This document shows positions 58,128 to 64,000 of a stretch of 64,000 nucleotides of DNA, in pieces. This stretch comes from Mycoavidus sp. HKI. GTDB lineage: Bacteria; Pseudomonadota; Gammaproteobacteria; Burkholderiales; Burkholderiaceae. The number at the start of each line of letters is the position of its first letter. Position 1 is the first letter of the stretch. The DNA is taken from contig NZ_CP076444.2 of NCBI RefSeq assembly GCF_020023735.2, forward strand, positions 2,185,501 through 2,249,500, read 5' to 3'. The position numbers and the translations under genes were made by a program. The notes beneath the pieces are model-generated. The model saw nothing but the letters and a program-made list of their open reading frames with translations, was not told where the DNA came from and did no database searches.

Positions 58128-59363
58128 ATGCAAACCCTCACCCTCACTGACGATGAAATCGCTGCATGGCTACGCCTTGTCAGTACGCGTGGCGTGGGTC
58201 CAGTTGCGGTGCGCCATTTACTCAGTATTTATGGATTACCGCACGCTATTTTCGAGCAATCGCCGGCAGCATTAGCGCAAGTCGTTGGCGCCAAACTTGC
58301 TGGGGCAATCAAACGCGCCGACCCTGATGGTCTGGCTGAACGCGTTGCACGCGTGCTCAAATGGGCTGCCATCGCCGGCAATCATTTTGTCACCCTAGCT
58401 GATCCAGCCTATCCACGCACGCTATTAGAGATCACTGCCCCCCCTGTCCTACTCTACGTAAAAGGACGGCTAGAGTTACTGCATGCGCCCGCACTGGCGA
58501 TTGTCGGCAGCCGGAATGGCACTGCTCAGGGGCTGGCCAATACCCAGCAATTTGCACACGCACTCGCTCATGCAGGCTTAACGATTGTATCTGGGCTAGC
58601 GCTAGGTATCGATGGCGCCGCGCATCGTGGCGCACTGGCTAGCCCTAGCAGCACAATTGCCGTCATGGGTACTGGCGCCGATCTAGTGTATCCAGCACGC
58701 CATTACGCGCTAGCGCATGAAATCGCTGCGCACGGGGCGATTGTCTCTGAGTGGCCGCTCGGCACAACGGCTCGCGCTCAGCATTTTCCGCAACGCAACC
58801 GGTTGATTGCTGGCTTAACTCAAGGCGTACTCGTGGCTGAGGCGGCCACGCAATCTGGCTCTTTGATTACCGCTCGCTTAGCGGGTGAAATGGGGCGTGA
58901 GGTGTTCGCCATACCAGGTTCAATTCATGCGCCGCTTGCTAAGGGCTGTCACCAGCTCATCAAAGAAGGCGCTAAGCTCGTCGAATGCGTGCAAGATATA
59001 CTTGATGAGATACCATACAAAGGTTTACCCGGATCCATTGTCAACTCAGAAAATCACACAAATTCAGCCCAGCCAGAACAAAACTCTGAGTTAGCTAAAC
59101 CCACGCCAAAGACCCGCCAGCCGCAGCAAGTCCAGCATGCCCCAACTGCGCACGCTATGATAGATACGCTCGATAGCCACGCGCGCTGCGTGCTTGCCGC
59201 GCTGGATTATGACCCAACCCCACTTGAATCGCTGGCCACGCGCACCCAACTAAACAGTGCGATACTGCAAGCAGCCCTATTGCAGCTAGAACTGGGCGGT
59301 TGGATTGCTGCCTTGCCTGGCGGCCGTGTAGAACGCATCAAGCACGACGCTGTCAGCCCATAG
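58128..59363 (+). CDS. dprA: DNA-processing protein DprA
   Basis: A 411-residue single-strand DNA-binding protein that loads RecA onto incoming DNA during natural transformation. It has the N-terminal SAM-like domain, then the Rossmann core LAIVGSRNGTAQGLAN, LTIVSGLALGIDGAAHRGAL, FPQRNRLIAGLTQGVLVAEA and REVFAIPGSIHAPLAKGCHQ. A linker of about 60 residues (NSENHTNSAQPEQ) leads to a C-terminal winged-helix domain (LATRTQLNSAILQAALLQLE). First of the dprA-thioredoxin-topB run. Confidence 0.95.
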   Translation: MQTLTLTDDEIAAWLRLVSTRGVGPVAVRHLLSIYGLPHAIFEQSPAALAQVVGAKLAGAIKRADPDGLAERVARVLKWAAIAGNHFVTLADPAYPRTLLEITAPPVLLYVKGRLELLHAPALAIVGSRNGTAQGLANTQQFAHALAHAGLTIVSGLALGIDGAAHRGALASPSSTIAVMGTGADLVYPARHYALAHEIAAHGAIVSEWPLGTTARAQHFPQRNRLIAGLTQGVLVAEAATQSGSLITARLAGEMGREVFAIPGSIHAPLAKGCHQLIKEGAKLVECVQDILDEIPYKGLPGSIVNSENHTNSAQPEQNSELAKPTPKTRQPQQVQHAPTAHAMIDTLDSHARCVLAALDYDPTPLESLATRTQLNSAILQAALLQLELGGWIAALPGGRVERIKHDAVSP

Positions 59364-59398
59364 AACTGTCCCGCCTCAAAGCTAGGAGAAATACGTCC

Positions 59399-59794
59399 AT
59401 GCCCGCGTTTAACCTCGATACAGATGCTCACGCCATTGCCACCCGGCTGACCAAGCCAGATATTCTGCTGGTTGCCTGTCTTTGCGCTCAATGGTGCGAT
59501 GCTTGCCGAGCTTATCAAACACTTTTTAACTCACTGGCCGATATACATCAATCTATCTGCTTTGTCTGGATCGATATCGAGACACATGCCGATCAACTTG
59601 ATGAAATCGAAGTTGAAGATTTTCCAACCCTTTTGATCGAAGACGCGCACAATACCTACTTTTTCGGTACAGTACTCCCTTATGCGGCCGTAGTTGAGCG
59701 GTTATTAGCCAGCTTACCGTCAGTCAACAAGGCGGTTGTCGCACCTAAGCTACATCCATTACTTACCGCGTATTTGCCGAAAACTGTGCTATAA
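59399..59794 (+). CDS. Thioredoxin family protein
   Basis: A 131-residue cytosolic thioredoxin-fold protein with the redox motif WCDAC in LCAQWCDACRAYQ. A FVWIDIETHAD strand and a cis-proline region (VEDFPTLLIED) follow. A good AGGAG site precedes the ATG at 59399; a longer frame back to 59300 overlaps dprA and has no fold support. It lies between dprA and topB, as in related genomes; the partner is unknown. Confidence 0.88.
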   Translation: MPAFNLDTDAHAIATRLTKPDILLVACLCAQWCDACRAYQTLFNSLADIHQSICFVWIDIETHADQLDEIEVEDFPTLLIEDAHNTYFFGTVLPYAAVVERLLASLPSVNKAVVAPKLHPLLTAYLPKTVL

Positions 59795-59830
59795 AACAGC
59801 CGTTTGCGAGATCCACTCTATATTTTTTTC

Positions 59831-62419
59831 ATGCCTAAAGCTCTAATCATTGCCGAAAAGCCTTCCGTTGCAGCCGATATCGCGCGCGCCTTAGGTGGCT
59901 TTACCAAACATGACGAATACTTCGAAAGCGAGCAGTACGTGCTATCGTCAGCTGTTGGTCACCTGCTAGAAATTGCTGCTCCCGAAGAATACGAAGTCAA
60001 GCGCGGCAAATGGAGTTTTGCGCATTTGCCGGTGATTCCGCCACGTTTCGATCTGCTGCCAATCGCCAAAAGCGCAACACGCCTCAAGCTTCTGAGCAAA
60101 CTGATTAAACGCAAAGATATCAATACGCTAATTAATGCGTGCGATGCGGGGCGTGAGGGCGAACTGATTTTCCGTTACATCGCACAACATGCCAAGGCCA
60201 AGCAAACGGTGCAACGGCTATGGCTACAATCCATGACGCCACAGGCCATTCAAGACGGTTTTGCACGCTTACGCAGCGATAGTGAGATGCAGCCGCTGGC
60301 CGATGCTGCACGTTGCCGTTCAGAAGCTGATTGGCTAGTAGGCATCAATGGCACTCGCGCCATGACCGCCTTTAATAGTAAAGGCGGAGGGTTTTTCCTA
60401 ACAACCGTTGGACGCGTGCAAACTCCCACCTTATCTGTTGTGGTTGAGCGTGAAGAAAAAATTCGCCGTTTTGTGCCACGTGACTACTGGGAAGTTAAAG
60501 CTGAATTTGTGAGCGCGGCCGGCTTTTATGACGGCCGTTGGTTCGATCCCAAATTTAAGAAAAATGAATTCGACCCGGAGCAACGCGACTCGCGTCTGTG
60601 GAGCGAAGCCGCAGCTGATTCTATCGTAGCGGCGTGCCGAGGTAAACCCGGCATCGTTAGTGAAGAAACCAAAGCTTCAACTCAACTCTCTCCATTATTA
60701 TTTGATCTCACTAGTTTGCAACGTGAAGCAAATGGACGCTTTGGTTTCTCGGCAAAAAATACTTTGGGGTTAGCACAAGCCCTATACGAAAGGCATAAAG
60801 TTTTAACTTATCCGCGTACGGATTCGCGTGCCTTGCCTGAGGATTATCTCGACACCGTCAAAAGTACACTCGGAATATTAAAAGAAAGCAACAACTACCT
60901 GCCTTTTGCTAAACAGATTCTTGATAAAAATTGGGTCAAACCGAATCGTCGCATTTTCAATAATGCCAAGATCAGCGATCACTTTGCGATCATTCCAACC
61001 CTACAAGCGCCTAAAAATTTATCGGAAGCAGAGCAAAAATTATATGACCTGGTGGTTAAGCGCTTTTTAGCAATATTTTTTCCGGCAGCTGAGTATCAAC
61101 TGACCACACGCATCACTGAAGTCATTGGCCATCACTTCAAAACGGAAGGTAAAGTGTTGGTTACACCGGGTTGGCGGCAAGTATATGGACATGAGGCACA
61201 GGATGAAAGTGCCAATTTAGTACCCGTAGCCAAGGGCGAAACCGTTAAGACCGATAAAATTGCAGTACATTTGCTCACCACTAAACCGCCTGCGCGTTAT
61301 AACGAAGCCACCTTACTATCGGCCATGGAAGGCGCGGGTAAATTAGTTGAAGATGATGAGCTACGCGCCGCAATGGAAACCAAGGGCTTAGGAACACCAG
61401 CCACTCGCGCAGCGATTATCGAAGGCTTACTGACAGAAAAATATTTGATTCGCGAGGGACGCGAGCTGCTTCCGACCGCTAAGGCATTTCAATTAATGAC
61501 CCTCCTGCGTGGGCTTAATGTAAAAGAACTCACCGCAGCCGAGCTGACCGGAGAATGGGAGTCTAAGCTAACGCAGATGGAACATGGCCAGCTCACGCGC
61601 GACACGTTCATGCGCGAGATCGCACAAATGACACAATTGATCGTCAAGCGTGCCAAAGAATACGACTCAGATACCATCCCGGGCGACTACGCCACGCTGT
61701 CCACACCCTGCCCACATTGCGGCAACCAAGTAAAAGAAAATTACCGGCGTTTTGCGTGCACTCACTGCGAGTTTTCAATCACCAAAATTCCAGGCAGCCG
61801 GCAATTTGAAATCGAAGAAGTTGAAAGCTTGCTTAGCAACAAATCAATTGGACCGCTTTCTGGTTTTCGCAGCAAAATGGGGCGGCCTTTTGCAGCGATT
61901 TTAAAGCTGGTAGAAGATAAAGAAATAAACAACTACAAACTCGAATTTGATTTTGGTCAAGATCAAAACGAAGAGGGTGGTGAAGCGCCTGACTTTTCCT
62001 CTCAGACACCCGTTGGCCCCTGTCCAAAATGTAACAGCCCGGTTTTTGAGCACGGCTTAAGCTATGTATGTGAAAAATCTGTCGCCCATCCAAAGAGCTG
62101 CACTTTTCGCTCAGGCCAAATCATTCTGCAGCAAGAAATTTCACGCGAGCAGATGGAAAAGCTACTGGACGCTGGCCGTACAGATTTGCTGACCAATTTT
62201 AAGTCAGCTCGTACAGGCCGTCTGTTTAAAGCTTACCTTGTTAAGCAAAATGACGGCAAGATTGGGTTTGAGTTTGAAAAGAAAGAACCTGCAGCCAAAA
62301 AAACGGCTGCGGCTGCCAAGAAAACCGCTACTGCCGCCAAGAAAACCGCTACTGCCGCCAAGAAGGCTGCTCCGGCCACCAAGAAAACGGCCAAAAAGAA
62401 AGGAGAAAAAGTTAGCTGA
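59831..62419 (+). CDS. topB: DNA topoisomerase III with a lysine/alanine-rich tail
   Basis: An 862-residue type IA topoisomerase that decatenates DNA. The TOPRIM domain opens KALIIAEKPSVAADIARALG and holds NACDAGREGELIFRYI. The catalytic Tyr is in VLTYPRTDSRALPEDY. KGLGTPATRAAIIEGLL is conserved. Two C-terminal zinc-finger-like modules follow (CPHCGNQV ... CTHCEF; CPKCNSP ... CEKS). The last 45 residues are a repeated AAKKTA-type tail like histone H1, encoded by a 21-base tandem repeat. The ATG at 59831 (MPKALIIAEKPS) is preferred to an upstream in-frame start at 59804. Confidence 0.95.
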   Translation: MPKALIIAEKPSVAADIARALGGFTKHDEYFESEQYVLSSAVGHLLEIAAPEEYEVKRGKWSFAHLPVIPPRFDLLPIAKSATRLKLLSKLIKRKDINTLINACDAGREGELIFRYIAQHAKAKQTVQRLWLQSMTPQAIQDGFARLRSDSEMQPLADAARCRSEADWLVGINGTRAMTAFNSKGGGFFLTTVGRVQTPTLSVVVEREEKIRRFVPRDYWEVKAEFVSAAGFYDGRWFDPKFKKNEFDPEQRDSRLWSEAAADSIVAACRGKPGIVSEETKASTQLSPLLFDLTSLQREANGRFGFSAKNTLGLAQALYERHKVLTYPRTDSRALPEDYLDTVKSTLGILKESNNYLPFAKQILDKNWVKPNRRIFNNAKISDHFAIIPTLQAPKNLSEAEQKLYDLVVKRFLAIFFPAAEYQLTTRITEVIGHHFKTEGKVLVTPGWRQVYGHEAQDESANLVPVAKGETVKTDKIAVHLLTTKPPARYNEATLLSAMEGAGKLVEDDELRAAMETKGLGTPATRAAIIEGLLTEKYLIREGRELLPTAKAFQLMTLLRGLNVKELTAAELTGEWESKLTQMEHGQLTRDTFMREIAQMTQLIVKRAKEYDSDTIPGDYATLSTPCPHCGNQVKENYRRFACTHCEFSITKIPGSRQFEIEEVESLLSNKSIGPLSGFRSKMGRPFAAILKLVEDKEINNYKLEFDFGQDQNEEGGEAPDFSSQTPVGPCPKCNSPVFEHGLSYVCEKSVAHPKSCTFRSGQIILQQEISREQMEKLLDAGRTDLLTNFKSARTGRLFKAYLVKQNDGKIGFEFEKKEPAAKKTAAAAKKTATAAKKTATAAKKAAPATKKTAKKKGEKVS
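62294..62398 (+). repeat. 21-base tandem repeat encoding the topB tail
   Basis: About five units of the pattern GCCAAGAAAACCGCTACTGCC. Units at 62315-62335 and 62336-62356 are identical; those at 62294-62314, 62357-62377 and from 62378 are diverged. Each unit encodes a variant of AKKTATA. Such arrays expand and contract by slippage, so tail length may vary among strains. Confidence 0.85.
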
Positions 62420-62458
62420 GATTATCTTATGCTTAAGTGATATCTTACATTTTCGTAG

Positions 62459-62493
62459 GCGCCACAGCTTGTGTGATTAGAAATGCGTGGCGC
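62459..62493 (+). terminator. Possible topB terminator hairpin
   Basis: Seven-base arms GCGCCAC (62459-62465) and GTGGCGC (62487-62493) enclose a 21-base loop, 40 bases after the topB stop. No T-run follows, so it is at best Rho-assisted. Confidence 0.3.
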
Positions 62494-62551
62494 AATGCGA
62501 AAATTAGGTTCGGACAAAAGAGAGACTAATCCACAATCTAGTAGTTAATTT

Positions 62552-62602
62552 GTTCTACCATAACAGAACAGAATTATTATTTTTGTTCTACTATAGTGGA
62601 AC
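62552..62602. promoter_or_regulatory. Two tandem operator-like palindromes
   Basis: GTTCTACCATAACAGAAC (62552-62569) and GTTCTACTATAGTGGAAC (62585-62602) are 18-base palindrome-like elements of the same design, both preceded by TTT and sharing TTTGTTCTACYATA. Centres are 33 bases apart, about three helical turns, so two dimers would sit on the same DNA face. They look like sites for an IclR- or GntR-type regulator. They lie between the 3' ends of topB and the CitE-like gene, where no promoter is expected. Confidence 0.5.
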
Positions 62603-62654
62603 AATATTGAATAAACAGAGACCAATCTAACTCCGAAAATCTGCTTGCGTACAA

Positions 62655-62686
62655 TCAAAATGAAAACTCCCGGCTTGCGCCGAGAG
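62655..62686 (-). terminator. Rho-independent terminator of the CitE-like gene
   Basis: On the minus strand, CTCTCGGC-GCAA-GCCGGGAG forms eight pairs including one G-U, with a stable GCAA tetraloop, followed by TTTTCATTTT. It begins 31 bases after the CitE-like stop codon. Confidence 0.8.
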
Positions 62687-62716
62687 CCTATATAGCACAC
62701 ACTACTCTATACGTAC

Positions 62717-63565
62717 CTATCTACTAGTCTGACCATATTTATCCAGTAACTTCTGAGCTGCTTTAATCAATGGCGTACCAATCAAAGTACCGTCTAATAA
62801 ATAAGCATTGCCCTCATTTTCCTGAGCAGTGGCAACGATCCTTCTTGCCCTATCAAGTGCCGCCTCATCCGGTTGAAACACTTCATTAATATGTCGAATT
62901 TGTAATGGATGAATGGCGGATTTCCCGGTATAGCCAAGCGCTTTAACTCGGAGTGAGTCGGCAATCAAGCCATCGAAATCATGAGCATCAAAATAAGGCG
63001 TATCGATGATCTCGATGCCGGATATCTTGGCTGCATTCAAAACCTGTGTCCGTGCAAAATAAAGGCTTTCCCAGGTAATCGCGCCGCCCGTGCTACTTGC
63101 GTAGTCAGCAGCGCCAAAAATAAGCCCTTTCAGCCTTAAAGAGGCCGTAGCGATTTCTTTAGCATTAGCGACCCCTTCAGGCGTTTCAACCGCAACCAGA
63201 AATTGAATATCATTCTCTTTATGGCCCAAGATTTTCTCAGTGATAATGATTTCCTGTGCACTCTCCACCTTTGGCAAGAGAATATAATCAGGTAATATGG
63301 TTTGCCGGAAGATTTCAAGCAAATCTTTAAGCCCATCCTGGGTACGCAACGAATTAACTCTGACCGCAAATTTGACGTGCTTAGAGTGCGGAATGGCCAA
63401 GCATTGAGCAAGCTTTCCCCTTGCGTCTTCCTTCAGATTAGGTGCAACGGGATCTTCTAAATCAATCACACAAACGTCCGCGCCACTTTGAGCCGCCTTA
63501 GCAATTCGCTCGGGTCGCAGTGCTGGTGTAAATAATACAGATCTGCAATAGGTGTTGGAAGTCAT
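62717..63565 (-). CDS. CitE-like CoA ester lyase (HpcH/HpaI aldolase family)
   Basis: A 282-residue TIM-barrel lyase of the citrate lyase beta/malyl-CoA lyase group. Motifs: SVLFTPALRPERIAKAAQSG, VCVIDLEDPVAPNLKEDAR (metal Asp and Glu), VRVNSLRTQDGLKDL (Arg), LPKVESAQE, VETPEGVANAKEIA and LIFGAADYASSTGG. No citC, citD or citF is visible, so it may be a stand-alone CitE-like lyase acting on citramalyl- or malyl-CoA type substrates rather than part of citrate lyase. It lies 108 bases downstream of a 2-hydroxycarboxylate transporter, supporting an organic-acid role. A TAGGAG ribosome site precedes the ATG. Confidence 0.87.
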   Translation of the reverse strand: MTSNTYCRSVLFTPALRPERIAKAAQSGADVCVIDLEDPVAPNLKEDARGKLAQCLAIPHSKHVKFAVRVNSLRTQDGLKDLLEIFRQTILPDYILLPKVESAQEIIITEKILGHKENDIQFLVAVETPEGVANAKEIATASLRLKGLIFGAADYASSTGGAITWESLYFARTQVLNAAKISGIEIIDTPYFDAHDFDGLIADSLRVKALGYTGKSAIHPLQIRHINEVFQPDEAALDRARRIVATAQENEGNAYLLDGTLIGTPLIKAAQKLLDKYGQTSR

Positions 63566-63606
63566 AGCAGCACTCCTAAGTTAAGTTGAAAATAAGCTGA
63601 TTCGTA

Positions 63607-63632
63607 AGGCAGTCACAATGGGGTGACTGCCT
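63607..63632 (-). other. Strong intercistronic hairpin between transporter and CitE-like gene
   Basis: Perfect ten-base arms AGGCAGTCAC (63607-63616) and GTGACTGCCT (63623-63632) enclose a six-base loop. On the transcribed minus strand it is followed by TACGAATC, with no T-run. It probably stabilises or separates the two transcripts rather than terminating them. Confidence 0.6.
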
Positions 63633-63673
63633 ACTAGGCAGATGGGATGAAATCAGATGAGTTTAATGCCGGG

Positions 63674-64000
63674 TTAACTTAAGCAGCCAATCGCTAACAA
63701 AGCGATGATGACCACAATAACGCCCCCAATACGCGTAGAAATTTGCGCGAATGGCATTAAAGATAGGCGATGAGCAGCAGATAAAATAGCGATATCGCCA
63801 CTGCCCCCCATGCCGCTATGGCAGCCCGTGACAATGGCGGCTTCAATTGGGAATAAACCAACTTTGCGGCCAACTAAAAATCCCGTCGCCATCAATGAAA
63901 TGACGGTTGAAAAAACCGTCACGATAAACGGCAAGTTGAATGCGGCGGCGAGCTTTTCCCATGGAATAATTGTCATCCCAGCAGCAAATAGCAAAGGATA
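63674..64000 (-). CDS. 2-hydroxycarboxylate transporter family protein, 3' part only
   Basis: The frame enters at the right edge and ends at 63674, giving 108 visible codons. YPLLFAAGMTIIPWEKLAAAF, CHSGMGGSGDIAILSAAHRL and LMPFAQISTRIGGVI match the C-terminal region of the transporter at 20.5-21.9 kb (YPLLFAIGVTITPWNDLLAAF there), so this is a second 2HCT carrier. One helix and the second re-entrant-loop signature are visible. It lies upstream of the CitE-like gene and likely shares its transcript. Confidence 0.9.
   Translation of the reverse strand, partial: YPLLFAAGMTIIPWEKLAAAFNLPFIVTVFSTVISLMATGFLVGRKVGLFPIEAAIVTGCHSGMGGSGDIAILSAAHRLSLMPFAQISTRIGGVIVVIIALLAIGCLS

Noticed and set aside
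59300..59398. Longer start for the thioredoxin-fold gene
   Set aside because: It overlaps the end of dprA, and the ATG at 59399 has a good ribosome site and fits the fold.

Overview
The window is a 64 kb stretch of a betaproteobacterial chromosome of the Burkholderiaceae type. The evidence is the conserved gene neighbourhoods: mreBCD-mrdA-rodA facing gatCAB, rsmI/yraN/gmhA(diaA)/yraP, dacA-dat-ybeD-lipB-lipA, rsmB-DUF4390-ntrY-ntrX, and dprA-thioredoxin-topB. Base composition is only about half G+C, well below free-living Burkholderia, and at least one amino-acid gene (metW) survives only as a relic. Intermediate G+C plus gene decay suggests a host-restricted, reduced-genome relative, such as the Mycoavidus-type endobacteria of fungi. 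That placement is inference, not proof.

Layout. 0-8.5 kb: the 5' part of a peptide-type ABC binding protein, dsbA, a SPOR-domain protein, argS, a DUF1840 gene, mnmE, a photolyase and a pirin. 8.6-10.3 kb: a compact HTH-ImmA/IrrE plus PIN-like (DUF4411) pair beside tRNA-Lys(CTT), probably an acquired toxin-antitoxin-like module. 10.6-18 kb: heptose-1-phosphate adenylyltransferase, a PCu(A)C-type protein, coaX-birA, and a peptide ABC transporter (two permeases, two ATPases) without its own binding protein. 18-22 kb: an orphan binding protein overlapping a LysR regulator, divergent from a 2-hydroxycarboxylate transporter, then tRNA-Phe. 22-24 kb: queC-queE-queD for the queuosine precursor preQ0. 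24-30 kb: the rod-shape cluster rodA-mrdA-mreD-mreC-mreB.

30-36 kb: gatC-gatA-gatB, exonuclease III, ampG and the metW relic. 36-42 kb: argB, the HslUV protease, dksA, a small cytochrome c, a BON lipoprotein, a SIS isomerase, yraN and rsmI. 43-48 kb: a small lipoprotein, lipoate synthesis (lipA, lipB, ybeD), dat, dacA, an alpha/beta hydrolase and a 2Fe-2S ferredoxin. 48.5-57.9 kb: NtrX-like/NtrY two-component system, DUF4390, rsmB, fmt, htpX, a GT-C glycosyltransferase and def. 58-62.4 kb: dprA, a thioredoxin-fold protein and topB with a histone-H1-like tail. 62.5-64 kb: two near-identical operator-like palindromes, a CitE-like lyase and the 3' part of a second 2-hydroxycarboxylate transporter.

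Most genes are housekeeping: envelope growth and murein recycling, tRNA charging and modification, protein maturation and lipoylation. The accessory interest lies in the HTH-ImmA/PIN module with its apparent leaderless promoter and palindromic operator, the two organic-acid transporter loci, the metW relic, and several small sequence anomalies (PCu(A)C ligand loss, a tRNA-Phe acceptor mismatch, an operator pair between convergent genes).
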